A model generated the notes under the pieces. That model saw only the letters and a program-made list of their open reading frames with translations. It searched no databases and was not told the DNA's origin. From Streptomyces gossypii (GTDB lineage Bacteria > Actinomycetota > Actinomycetes > Streptomycetales > Streptomycetaceae), in contig NZ_JAJAGO010000001.1 in NCBI RefSeq assembly GCF_025165795.1, positions 372,001 to 436,000 on the forward strand: DNA of 64,000 nucleotides. The letters are read 5' to 3'. Positions 19,834-27,338 of this stretch are shown piece by piece; the stretch's first letter is position 1; each line of letters begins with the position of its first letter. A program made the position numbers and the translations under genes.

Positions 19834-20793
19834 TCAGCGCCGGAGCCTGCTGAGGCCGAGCAGATCGCGCACCGGACCGGCGGGCGGGCGCTGCCCCTTC
19901 GGCCATACGGCGCGCAGCGCCCGCCGCAGTGCGACGCCCTCGACCGGCACCGCCACCAGCCGCCGGGCGGCCAGTTCCTCGCCCACCGCCAGTTCGCTGA
20001 GCACCGCCGGACCCGCGCCGCCGATGACGGCCGCCTTCACTGCGGTGGTCGAGGGGAACTCGTGGAGCGGCACGGCCAGTTCGCCCAGCGCGCCCGCCAG
20101 CACCTCGCGGGTGCCGGACCCCTCCTCGCGCAGGATGAGCGGGGTGGCGGCCAGTTCGCGCGCGTCCGGCGGCCTGCGGCGGCGGGCCCATGGGTGCGCC
20201 GGGGGGACGACGACCAGCAGCCGGTCGTGGCCGATGACGGCGCCGTCGAGCCCCTGTGGCACGGTGAGCCCCTCCACGAAGCCGAGGTCCGCCTCGCCCG
20301 AACGCAGCCGCTCGGCGACGAAGGCGGAGTTGCCCGCGGCGAGCGAGACGACGGTGTCCGGGTGCCGGGCGCGCAGCGCGATCAGCCAGCCGGGCAGCAG
20401 GTACTCGCCGATCGTCATGCTGGCCGCCACCCGCAGCCTGGAGTCGCGGCGGCCGCGCAGTGCCTGCACTCCCGCGTCGAACACCTCCGCCGACTCGACG
20501 ATCCGCCGCGCCCAGTCGGTGACCAGGGCCCCGGCACCGGTGAGCCGCGAGCCGCGCGGCGAACGCTCCAGCAGGGCGATGCCCAGCTGCCGTTCCATCG
20601 CCCGTACCCGGCTGCTGGCGGCGGGCTGGCTCACCCCGCACTCGCGAGCCGCCCGGCCGAGGCTGCCCAGCCGGGCGACCGCGAGCAGCAGCTGCAACGC
20701 GCCGAGGTCGGGGACCCGCCGGGACAGCCCCAGGCCGTTCTCCGGGCCCGCCGGGGAGGCCGGGCTGCCGCCGTGTGCACCGGCACCGCTCAT
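19834..20793 (-). CDS. LysR-family transcriptional regulator
   Basis: 319 residues. A winged helix-turn-helix (about 28-88, with LGSLGRAARECGVSQPAASSRVRAM in two halves) precedes a periplasmic-binding-like effector domain (about 110-300). LysR proteins bind the intergenic region of a divergent gene and respond to a small molecule. The divergent gene here is the TDT-family transporter at 20865, the probable target. The 71-bp gap carries an 8-bp inverted repeat (20819-20842). Confidence 0.9.
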   Translation of the reverse strand: MSGAGAHGGSPASPAGPENGLGLSRRVPDLGALQLLLAVARLGSLGRAARECGVSQPAASSRVRAMERQLGIALLERSPRGSRLTGAGALVTDWARRIVESAEVFDAGVQALRGRRDSRLRVAASMTIGEYLLPGWLIALRARHPDTVVSLAAGNSAFVAERLRSGEADLGFVEGLTVPQGLDGAVIGHDRLLVVVPPAHPWARRRRPPDARELAATPLILREEGSGTREVLAGALGELAVPLHEFPSTTAVKAAVIGGAGPAVLSELAVGEELAARRLVAVPVEGVALRRALRAVWPKGQRPPAGPVRDLLGLSRLRR

Positions 20794-20818
20794 AACCCCA
20801 GCTTATGCCCTGATAGCC

Positions 20819-20842
20819 GGCCGCACTCTGGCGGGTGCGGCC
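20819..20842. promoter_or_regulatory. Inverted repeat in the LysR/TDT divergent promoter
   Basis: Perfect arms GGCCGCAC (20819-20826) and GTGCGGCC (20835-20842) in the intergenic region. Candidate operator or start of the TDT leader; function is inferred. Confidence 0.4.
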
Positions 20843-20864
20843 CGGCGGGACGACCGTTCGGGAC

Positions 20865-21977
20865 ATGACTCCCGCTCACCCGATCTCCGCTCAAGCGCCC
20901 CCCGCGCCGCACCCCATCCCGGCCCGCGTCCCCGCGCCCGCCTCCCCGTCCGTCCGCTACCTCGGTCCCAACTGGTACGCCTCGGTCATGGGCACCGCCA
21001 TCGTCGCCGGTGCCGGCGCCGCGCTGCCCGTGCGGATACCGGGTCTGGCCGGCGTCTGGGCGCTGTCCGCGCTGATGCTGGCCGCGCTGCTCGCCGCCCG
21101 CGCCGTGCACTGGGTCCGGCACCCCGACCGGGCCGGGGCGCAGCTGCTGGATCCGGCCGTCGCGCCGTTCCACGGCTGCATGGCGATGGCCCTGCTCGCG
21201 GTGGGCGGCGCGGCGCTGGCCACCGGGGTGCCGGGCGGCCCGGTCATCGACGGTGTGCTGTGGACGGCGGGCACCGTGGCAGCGCTGGCGGCGGCGGCTG
21301 GAGTGCCGTATCTGATGATCACCCGGCACCGGATCGCGCCCGGCGACGCGACCCCGGTCTGGCTGCTGCCGGTGGTCGCGCCGATGGTCTCGGCCGCGCT
21401 GGGCCCACCCCTGGCTGCCTACCTGCCACCAGGGCAGCCCCGGACGGCCCTGCTGCTGGGCTGCTACGCCCTGTTCGGGCTGAGCCTGTGCGCCACGCTG
21501 CTGATCCTGCCCGTGGTCTTCGCGCGGCTGCTGCACCACGGTGCACTCCCCCTGGCCCTGACGCCGACGATGTTCCTCGTGCTGGGGCCGCTGGGGCAGT
21601 CCACGACGGCGGTCGGCAGCCTCGCCGACGCCGCGCCCGGCCCCTTCGGCGCCGCCGCGATGCTCTACGGCGTGCCCGTGATGGGTTTCGCGCTGCTGTG
21701 GCTGGCACTGTCCGCGGCCCTGGTGGTACGTGCCGCGCGGCTCGGTATGCGCTTCTCCCTTGCCTGGTGGGCGTTCACCTTCCCGGTCGGCACCTGTGTG
21801 ACGGGCTCGGCCTCACTGGCCCGGCACTCCGGACTGGCCTCCTTGGACTGGCTCGCGGGCGGGCTGTACGCGCTGCTGGTAGGTGCGTGGGCGACGGCCT
21901 TCGTGTGCACCCTGCGCGGTCTGGTCAGCGGAGCGCTGCTCGCAGGGCCCGCCCGAGAACTTCCGGCGCCTCGCTGA
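20865..21977 (+). CDS. TDT-family (TehA/SLAC1-like) transporter
   Basis: 370 residues from the ATG at 20865. A Pro-rich N-terminus of about 35 residues is followed by about ten transmembrane segments, beginning at YLGPNWYASVMGTAIVAGAG. The order and the GPFGAAAMLYGVPVMGF segment fit the tellurite-resistance/dicarboxylate transporter (TDT) family, whose members pass C4-dicarboxylates or small anions. It is divergent from a LysR regulator that probably controls it. The 3' end overlaps the convergent metal-receptor gene by 53 bp. Confidence 0.85.
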   Translation: MTPAHPISAQAPPAPHPIPARVPAPASPSVRYLGPNWYASVMGTAIVAGAGAALPVRIPGLAGVWALSALMLAALLAARAVHWVRHPDRAGAQLLDPAVAPFHGCMAMALLAVGGAALATGVPGGPVIDGVLWTAGTVAALAAAAGVPYLMITRHRIAPGDATPVWLLPVVAPMVSAALGPPLAAYLPPGQPRTALLLGCYALFGLSLCATLLILPVVFARLLHHGALPLALTPTMFLVLGPLGQSTTAVGSLADAAPGPFGAAAMLYGVPVMGFALLWLALSAALVVRAARLGMRFSLAWWAFTFPVGTCVTGSASLARHSGLASLDWLAGGLYALLVGAWATAFVCTLRGLVSGALLAGPARELPAPR

Positions 21978-22674
21978 GCGAGGGCCCGTACCAGGTCAGA
22001 TGACGTCCGCTGACGAGCGCGGCGGGCAGTGCGGGAAAGGCTTCGGGGCCGTCCTCGGGGGTGAAGCGGTAGGGCTCGTCGGGCAGCACGACGAGATCGG
22101 CGCGCCCGTCGTTCAGCTCGGGCAGCGGGACGCGCGGATAGCGCTCGGCGTGCCCGGCGTACACGTTGCGCACGCCCAGCCGCGCGAGCAGGTCGCCCGC
22201 GAAGGTGTCCCGGCCCAGCACCATCCAGGGCCTGCGCCACACCGGCACGACAGCCGCCGCCCCGCACTCGGTCCGCGCCGCCCGCCAGGCGTCCTCCGCC
22301 TCGTCCAGCCAGGCGGGGCGGGTCAGCCCGCAGCCCTCCACCAGGACCCGCTCCAGCTCGCTGAACGCCTGCGGCAGCGTGCGTACTTCGGTCACCAGCA
22401 CGCGCAGTCCGGCGGCGCGCAGCACGTCCAGGTCGGGCGCCCGGTTCTCCTCCTCGTTGGCGAGGACCAGGTCGGGGGCGAGGTCGATGATCGCGGGCAC
22501 ATCCGGGTTCTTCGTGCCGCGCACCCGGATCGCCTCCAGACCGGGCGGGTGACTGCACCAGTCGGTCACCCCGGCCAGCAGACCGGGCTCGGTGACCGCG
22601 ACCGCCTCGGTCAGCGAGGGGACAAGCGAGACCACCCTCCGCACGGTGCCGGTGCCGGTGCCGGTGCTGACCAT
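21925..22674 (-). CDS. Helical-backbone metal receptor (BtuF/FhuD-like fold), no signal peptide
   Basis: 249 residues from the ATG at 22674, then VRRVVSLVPSLTEAV; upstream residues of the open frame are not conserved-looking. The fold is the two-lobe periplasmic-binding type of cobalamin or siderophore receptors (SLVPSLTEAV, WCSHPPG, DLAPDLVLANEEENR). There is no signal peptide or lipobox, so it is probably cytoplasmic, and no ABC permease or ATPase is nearby. The ligand is unknown. Its 3' end overlaps the TDT gene. Confidence 0.78.
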   Translation of the reverse strand: MVSTGTGTGTVRRVVSLVPSLTEAVAVTEPGLLAGVTDWCSHPPGLEAIRVRGTKNPDVPAIIDLAPDLVLANEEENRAPDLDVLRAAGLRVLVTEVRTLPQAFSELERVLVEGCGLTRPAWLDEAEDAWRAARTECGAAAVVPVWRRPWMVLGRDTFAGDLLARLGVRNVYAGHAERYPRVPLPELNDGRADLVVLPDEPYRFTPEDGPEAFPALPAALVSGRHLTWYGPSLSEAPEVLGRALRAALR

Positions 22675-22754
22675 GGCGTGCCTCGTCTCTCCGGTTCTCT
22701 CCGGGCTCGCCGGCCCGATGGGTCCGTCCGGACCGTACCCCGATCGGCGAGCGG

Positions 22755-22799
22755 TCGAGCAGGCCCCTCGCACCGCGGCGGTGCGAGGGGCCTGCTCGA
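22755..22799 (-). terminator. Strong hairpin terminator after the Ro60 gene
   Basis: Perfect 21-bp stem (22755-22775 pairing with 22779-22799) with a 3-nt loop, 75 nt past the TROVE gene stop and 80 nt before the metal-receptor start codon. Confidence 0.8.
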
Positions 22800-22874
22800 T
22801 TCCCTCTTCTCCGTGGGCGGCGGCGTCCGCAGCGGCCGGGCCTGCATCCCCCATGCCGGAGCCAGCGCCGCCCT

Positions 22875-24458
22875 TCAGGCCGCGGCCTCCCAAGGCCAGG
22901 CCGGAGCCCCCTCCCCGCGGTCCTGCGACAGCAGGTCGATCATCGTGAACAGCTTGTCGCTGAAACCGCCGATGTCGTACCGGTGGGGCCTGGTCGCGTC
23001 GATCGTCGCCGCCGTGTAGCCGGTGGTGTCGACGCCGAACACCGGCACCCGGGCCGGCACCGCCTCGGAGACCGCGACCTGCCCGCGCGGCCCGTGGACC
23101 GGGAAGGCCTGCATGTCCGAGATCACCACGACCCGGTCGTGCCCGTCGTACGCCCCGCGCAGCGCCTCCACCGTGCGGGTGCCGTGGCCCACCTCACCGA
23201 TGCGTGCGCAGAACCTGTCGATCTCCCGCAGCGCCGAGCCACCCGCGGTGATCGGGTGCCGGAACCAGTCCGAGGCGAAACCGACCAGATCCACCGCACA
23301 GCCGCGGTGCGCCAGAGCCACCCCGACGAGCGCGCCGACATCCACGTGCCGCACCTTGGAGCGCCCGGACACGGCACCGGTCATCGACGCCGAGGTGTCG
23401 ACGACGACCAGCGTGCGGCCGGGAAGAGCCGGGATGTTGGCCGTCGCCGCCGTCAGCGCCCGGTCCAGAGCGTGGCCCCAGCGCAGCGACGGCGCCGCGC
23501 GGTACGCCGAGAGGAAGCGGTACGGGAACTGCCGCGAGCGCGCGATCTCGGCCGGGTCGCACAGCCGGTCGATCACCTGCTGCGCCACCGCGTCCGACAC
23601 GCCGGCCTCGTCGAAGTTCCGCAGATTGCGCAGCTGCGCCATCAGGCCCATCGACGGCAGCACGGCCTCCCACGCCGCCGCGTCCATCGGCCCCTGGAGC
23701 CAGCCCGCCAGCGCCTCCCAGGTCATCCCCGCGTTCCGCAGCGTCGCGGCGGCGTCCGGGGCGGTCAGCACGGCGCGCCGCTCCTCAACCGGCAGCGCCG
23801 TCAGCTCGGCGCGGGCCCGCACGGTACCGAGCTCGCTCGGTACGTCCTGCCCCCGGCCGTGCCGCCGGTCCAGGGCGTGCCGGAACAGCGGCCCCTGCCA
23901 CGGCTTCTCCCGCTCGGGCGCCGCGTGCACCAGCTCCAGCACGTCGCCGAAGCGGAACGCGCTGCCGTCGGTGTCGTACTTCAGCAGCGCGCGCTCGCCG
24001 TACAGCCGGCGCACCGCGTCCGCCAGGCCGCGCTTGACCGGCTTGGGCAGGGTGCGCCCGTGGGCGCCCATCCAGTACGCCAGGAACTCGGCGGGCTCGT
24101 CCGGCCGCAGGCACACCGCGCCGACGAGTTCCCGGTTGCCGCCGTGCAGTCCGGCGGCGAGCCGCGCGTGCACGGCCTCGGCGGCGGCCACCAGCGAAGC
24201 GGAGCGCATCTGTGCCTCGCCGCGCAGCCAGGTCAGGAAGCGGGCGGTCCAGGCATCGTCCTCGACGGCGACGGTGCGTACGAGCCGGGCGTAGCGCTCG
24301 TCGCGCTCCCCCGCCTCCTCGTAGAAGGTCTGCTCACCCACCATGTTGACGACGGCGAGCAGGACCAGCTCGGATTTGGCGTCACGTACGAATGCCTTGC
24401 CGCCCTCGTGGGTCACGGTCAGCGCGTTACGCGGAAGCGTGCGATTGAACTTGCTCAT
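22875..24458 (-). CDS. rsr: Ro60-family RNA-binding protein (TROVE plus vWA domain)
   Basis: 527 residues. An N-terminal TROVE HEAT-repeat ring (about 10-340) is followed by a von Willebrand A domain whose metal-site motif DTSAS is at 354-358. This is the complete Ro60/Rsr layout. Ro60 proteins hold misfolded or damaged RNAs in the ring and bind Y RNAs on its outside; in Deinococcus, Rsr with Y RNA tethers polynucleotide phosphorylase and helps rRNA maturation and stress survival. Two RNA structures of Y-RNA type lie directly upstream on the same strand (24501-24703), a known arrangement for bacterial rsr. No RtcB or RtcA ligase gene is adjacent. Confidence 0.95.
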   Translation of the reverse strand: MSKFNRTLPRNALTVTHEGGKAFVRDAKSELVLLAVVNMVGEQTFYEEAGERDERYARLVRTVAVEDDAWTARFLTWLRGEAQMRSASLVAAAEAVHARLAAGLHGGNRELVGAVCLRPDEPAEFLAYWMGAHGRTLPKPVKRGLADAVRRLYGERALLKYDTDGSAFRFGDVLELVHAAPEREKPWQGPLFRHALDRRHGRGQDVPSELGTVRARAELTALPVEERRAVLTAPDAAATLRNAGMTWEALAGWLQGPMDAAAWEAVLPSMGLMAQLRNLRNFDEAGVSDAVAQQVIDRLCDPAEIARSRQFPYRFLSAYRAAPSLRWGHALDRALTAATANIPALPGRTLVVVDTSASMTGAVSGRSKVRHVDVGALVGVALAHRGCAVDLVGFASDWFRHPITAGGSALREIDRFCARIGEVGHGTRTVEALRGAYDGHDRVVVISDMQAFPVHGPRGQVAVSEAVPARVPVFGVDTTGYTAATIDATRPHRYDIGGFSDKLFTMIDLLSQDRGEGAPAWPWEAAA

Positions 24459-24500
24459 GATTCCCCCGAACCGAGCGCGAGGGGAGCGCGCGACGGCATG

Positions 24501-24583
24501 CCGGAGACGCCCGAGTTCTCAAAGAATCGGCGACGGTGATTCACCACAAGAAGTAGCCGTCACCTGCGCACCGGGCGCTCCGG
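24501..24583 (-). ncRNA. Candidate Y RNA B (short form), upstream of rsr
   Basis: Minus-strand RNA of at least 83 nt. Outer helix: 24572-24583 with 24501-24513, 12 bp with one bulged base. The 5' internal-loop strand is GTGCGCA (24565-24571) and the 3' strand has 15 nt (24514-24528). Inner helix: GGTGACGG (24557-24564) with CCGTCGCC (24529-24536), 8 bp including one G-U that would be a C-A mismatch on the other strand. A 20-nt terminal loop opens with CTACTTC. It is a diverged repeat of RNA A: 22 of 26 bases match between 24550-24575 and 24675-24700. It lies 43 nt before the rsr start codon. Confidence 0.72.
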
Positions 24584-24596
24584 TGTGCCGAGCGCG

Positions 24597-24703
24597 CCTC
24601 CCGAGATCAGAGATGTGACGACGGTCTGCTCTCCGCCGGAGCGGCGAGTCTCAGGAATTGAACCCGAATCAACCGAAGTAACCGTCGTCTTCGCACCGGG
24701 AGG
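24597..24703 (-). ncRNA. Candidate Y RNA A (with tRNA T-arm mimic), upstream of rsr
   Basis: Minus-strand RNA of at least 107 nt. Outer helix: CCTCCCG (24697-24703) with CGGGAGG (24597-24603), 7 bp. Internal loop: GTGCGAA on the 5' side (24690-24696), 13 nt on the 3' side. Inner helix: GACGACGGT (24681-24689) with ACCGTCGTC (24617-24625), 9 perfect bp. The terminal domain has a 5-bp/7-nt hairpin TCGGG-TTCAATT-CCTGA (24651-24667), which is a T-arm with a T-psi-C-type loop, then a G+C-rich hairpin (about 24630-24649). A GG-containing D-loop-like stretch precedes the T-arm. A Y stem plus tRNA-like module is the architecture reported for YrlA-type bacterial Y RNAs. A fitting promoter lies at 24724-24752. 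Confidence 0.75.
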
Positions 24704-24723
24704 TGCGTTCGTTCACGCCCATG

Positions 24724-24752
24724 AGATTAGGAGCAAGCACGGCGCGCGTCAT
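24724..24752 (-). promoter_or_regulatory. Candidate promoter for the Y RNAs and rsr
   Basis: On the minus strand, ATGACG (24747-24752) and TAATCT (24724-24729) are separated by 17 nt, close to a vegetative streptomycete promoter. Transcription would begin near 24717, about 13 nt before the outer helix of RNA A. Confidence 0.5.
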
Positions 24753-24757
24753 GTGAA

Positions 24758-25279
24758 TTAACCGCCGGCGGCCGGTGCTTGGCCCGGTGCTTGGCCCGCC
24801 GGGGGCGCGGCCGTGACGTTCGGCCGGTGCTGCACGGGGAAGTTCACGGATCGGGCGATGAAGCACCGGGCGGGGACCTCGGCGTGCAGCGCGACCGCCC
24901 GGTCGATCATCGAGGCGTCCGTCACGGTGATCTCGGGGCGCAGCACGACCTCGGTGAACTGTCCGCCGCCGCGCCCTCCTTCGTCCATTTCGACGGTGCC
25001 GACGGGCTGGTCCGTATATCCGGTCACCACGACGCCGCCGGTCGCGCAGAGATGGAGATACCAGAGCATGTGGCATTCCGAGAGGGAGGCGACGAGGAGT
25101 TCCTCGGGATTCCACCGGTCCGGATCACCTCGGAAGTGCGGATCCGAGGAGGCGGGAATGGTCGGCTTCCCCTCCGCGAGCACCTCGTGGATGCGGCCGA
25201 AGGAGCGGTAGGAGTCAGTCCCGGTGCCCCGGTTTCCGGTCCAGCGGACGGTCAGTTCATAGGTGTGCGAACGGCTCAT
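24758..25279 (-). CDS. OsmC-family thiol peroxidase-like protein
   Basis: 173 residues from the ATG at 25279 (MSRSHTYELTVRW). OsmC fold with the two conserved cysteines in place: Cys69 (SLSECHMLWYLHL) and Cys139 (PARCFIARSVNFP). Family members reduce organic hydroperoxides at the expense of lipoyl or thiol partners. It is transcribed towards the Y RNA/rsr unit, with its stop codon beside their putative promoter. It is divergent from the 5'-3' exonuclease gene, 75 bp away. Confidence 0.88.
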   Translation of the reverse strand: MSRSHTYELTVRWTGNRGTGTDSYRSFGRIHEVLAEGKPTIPASSDPHFRGDPDRWNPEELLVASLSECHMLWYLHLCATGGVVVTGYTDQPVGTVEMDEGGRGGGQFTEVVLRPEITVTDASMIDRAVALHAEVPARCFIARSVNFPVQHRPNVTAAPPAGQAPGQAPAAGG

Positions 25280-25354
25280 GGGCTCAGCATAGGTACGCGA
25301 CAGCCCGCGGGGGCGCACCCGCGGGGCGGCCCGGCCTGCGGCATGATCGGGCAG

Positions 25355-26275
25355 ATGACACCACGGCTGATGCTTCTCGACACCGCGTCCCTGTACTTCC
25401 GCGCCTACTTCGGGGTGCCCGAATCCGTGCGGGCCCCGGACGGCACCCCGGTGAACGCGGTGCGCGGGCTGCTCGACTTCGTCTCCAGGCTGGTCCAGGA
25501 CCACCATCCCGACGCACTCGTCGCCTGTATGGACTTCGACTGGCGGCCGCAGTGGCGGGTCGAGCTGATCCCGTCCTACAAGGCACACCGGGTGCTGGAG
25601 GAAGCCGAGCAGGGTCCGGACGCGGAACAGGTCCCCGACACGCTCTCCCCGCAGGTTCCGGTCATCGACGAGGTGCTCGACGCGCTCGGCATCGCCCGGG
25701 TGGGCGCGGAGGGCTATGAGGCGGACGACGTCATCGGCACCCTGGCCGGGCGGGCGTCCGGGCCGGTGGACATCGTCACCGGTGACCGCGACCTGTTCCA
25801 GCTGGTCGACGACGCACGCGGCGTGCGGGTGCTCTATCCGGTGAAGGGCGTCGGCAACCTCGCGGTGTTCGACGAGGCCGTACTGCGCGAGAAGTACGGT
25901 GTCGACGGGCCGGGGTACGCCGATCTCGCCCTGCTGCGCGGCGACCCGAGCGACGGGCTGCCCGGGGTGCCGGGCGTCGGCGAGAAGACCGCCGCGAAGC
26001 TGCTCGCCTCGTACGGCGATCTGGCGGGGATCCTGGCCGCGGCCGAGGACCCGTCCTCGGCGCTGACCCCCTCGCAGCGCAATCGCCTGCAGGCGGCGCG
26101 GCCCTATCTGGCGGTGGCGCCGACGGTCGTACGGGTCGCCGACGACGTGGCGCTGCCCGCGTTCGATCCCGCGCTGCCCACCGGTCCCCGTGATCCGGCG
26201 GCGCTGTCGGCGCTCGCCGCCCGCTGGGGGCTCGGCGGTTCCCTGGAGCGGCTGCTCGGCACCCTGGCCCCATGA
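25355..26275 (+). CDS. Stand-alone 5'-3' exonuclease (flap endonuclease family)
   Basis: 306 residues from the ATG at 25355; an in-frame ATG at 25343 is an alternative. It matches the N-terminal nuclease domain of DNA polymerase I: RLMLLDTASLYFRAYFG with the first metal-binding Asp, NAVRGLLDF, ACMDFDWRPQWR, YEADDVIGT and GDRDLFQL acidic motifs, then a helix-hairpin-helix (LPGVPGVGEKTAAKLL). It should remove 5' flaps and RNA primers during replication and repair. Having the domain as a separate gene in addition to polA is usual for streptomycetes. The iron box of the next gene starts just after its stop. Confidence 0.9.
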   Translation: MTPRLMLLDTASLYFRAYFGVPESVRAPDGTPVNAVRGLLDFVSRLVQDHHPDALVACMDFDWRPQWRVELIPSYKAHRVLEEAEQGPDAEQVPDTLSPQVPVIDEVLDALGIARVGAEGYEADDVIGTLAGRASGPVDIVTGDRDLFQLVDDARGVRVLYPVKGVGNLAVFDEAVLREKYGVDGPGYADLALLRGDPSDGLPGVPGVGEKTAAKLLASYGDLAGILAAAEDPSSALTPSQRNRLQAARPYLAVAPTVVRVADDVALPAFDPALPTGPRDPAALSALAARWGLGGSLERLLGTLAP

Positions 26276-26279
26276 TCTG

Positions 26280-26298
26280 CTAGGTTAGGTATACCTTA
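26280..26298. promoter_or_regulatory. Iron box (DmdR/IdeR-type operator) before the SIP gene
   Basis: CTAGGTTAGGTATACCTTA matches the actinobacterial iron-box consensus TTAGGTTAGGCTAACCTAA at 14 of 19 positions, including the whole left half. It is 40 bp before the GTG start of a siderophore-interacting protein, so repression by Fe-loaded DmdR is inferred. Confidence 0.75.
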
Positions 26299-26338
26299 CT
26301 TCAAGGTCGGATGATGTCGGCGCTTCCCGGGAGATACC

Positions 26339-27265
26339 GTGCCAAATGCAGCAGACTCAGCAGCCGTGCCGGGCGCAGCAGCCGCGCCGAGCCCCGGAGG
26401 CCGGGCGGATCGTACGAGCCGCAAGCAGCCGGAGCCGCACCGTGGCCGGGTGCTGCGCACCGAGCGGCTCACCCCGCACATGCTCCGCGTCGTCTTCGGC
26501 GGCCCGGGGCTTGCCCGCTTCCCCTCGGACGGGCATGCCGACTCCTACATCAAGCTGCTCTTCCCGCTGCCGGAGGTGAGCTACCCGGAGCCGTTCGACA
26601 TCGCCCGGATCCGCGCCGAGTTTCCGCGCGACCAGTGGCCGGTCACCCGGACGTACACGGTGCGCAGCTGGGACCCGGAGGCCCGGGAGCTGGCGGTGGA
26701 CTTCGTCATCCACGGTGACAAGGGCCTGGCAGGCCCCTGGGCCGCCGGCGCACAGCCGGGCGACGAACTGCTCTTCCTCGGGCCCGGCGGCGACTACTCG
26801 CCCCGCCCCGAGGCGGAGTGGCACCTGCTGGCGGGGGACGAGAGCGCCGTGCCCGCCATCGCCGCCGCGCTCGAACGGATGCCCGCGGGCATCCCCGTGC
26901 GCGCGCTGATCGAGGTCGAGGGGCCCGAGGAGGAGCAGCCGGTGAACGCGCCCGCCGGGTCGGAGGTGGTCTGGCTGCACCGGGGCACGGCAGCACCGGG
27001 GCAGGCGCTGGTGGCGGCCGTACGGGCGCTGGACTTCCCGCCGGGGCACATACAGGCGTTCGTACACGGTGAGGCGGGCATGGTGAAGGAGCTGCGCCGC
27101 CATCTGCGGCTGGAGCGCGAGGTGGCCCGCGAGCAGTTGTCCATCTCCGGCTACTGGCGGCTGGGCCACGACGAGGACGGCTGGCAGGCGTCGAAGAAGC
27201 AGTGGAACGAGCGGGTGGAGGCGGAGCAGGAGCGCGAGCAGGAGCGGGACCGGCAACCGGTGTGA
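26339..27265 (+). CDS. Siderophore-interacting protein (FAD-binding ferric-siderophore reductase)
   Basis: 308 residues from the GTG at 26339, with GGGAG about 7 nt upstream. A FAD-binding domain (about 45-150) carries RTYTVRSW and DFVIHGDKGLAGPWA, and the C-terminal SIP NAD(P)H-binding domain (about 155-270) carries LLAGDESAVPAI. The enzyme releases iron from imported ferric siderophores by reducing it in the cytoplasm. The N-terminal 40 residues are Ala/Pro-rich and the C-terminus is a charged Glu/Arg helix. The preceding iron box (26280-26298) implies induction in low iron. No siderophore biosynthesis or uptake genes are next to it. Confidence 0.92.
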   Translation: MPNAADSAAVPGAAAAPSPGGRADRTSRKQPEPHRGRVLRTERLTPHMLRVVFGGPGLARFPSDGHADSYIKLLFPLPEVSYPEPFDIARIRAEFPRDQWPVTRTYTVRSWDPEARELAVDFVIHGDKGLAGPWAAGAQPGDELLFLGPGGDYSPRPEAEWHLLAGDESAVPAIAAALERMPAGIPVRALIEVEGPEEEQPVNAPAGSEVVWLHRGTAAPGQALVAAVRALDFPPGHIQAFVHGEAGMVKELRRHLRLEREVAREQLSISGYWRLGHDEDGWQASKKQWNERVEAEQEREQERDRQPV

Positions 27266-27303
27266 GCCCGAAGCCCTCCGGCTGCCGTCCCGCCCTCCGT
27301 CCG

Positions 27304-27332
27304 GCGGCTGCCCCGCCCCGGCGGGCAGCCCG
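27304..27332. terminator. Hairpin between convergent SIP and PLC genes
   Basis: Arms GGCTGCCC (27306-27313) and GGGCAGCC (27323-27330), with outer pairs interrupted by one extra C. It lies in the 73-bp gap between the two stop codons. Confidence 0.6.
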
Positions 27333-27338
27333 CCGCGC

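Noticed and set aside
24651..24667. A tRNA gene on the minus strand near rsr
   Set aside because: Only the T-arm fits. There is no acceptor stem or anticodon arm around it, and the flanks pair into the two long helices described as a Y RNA.
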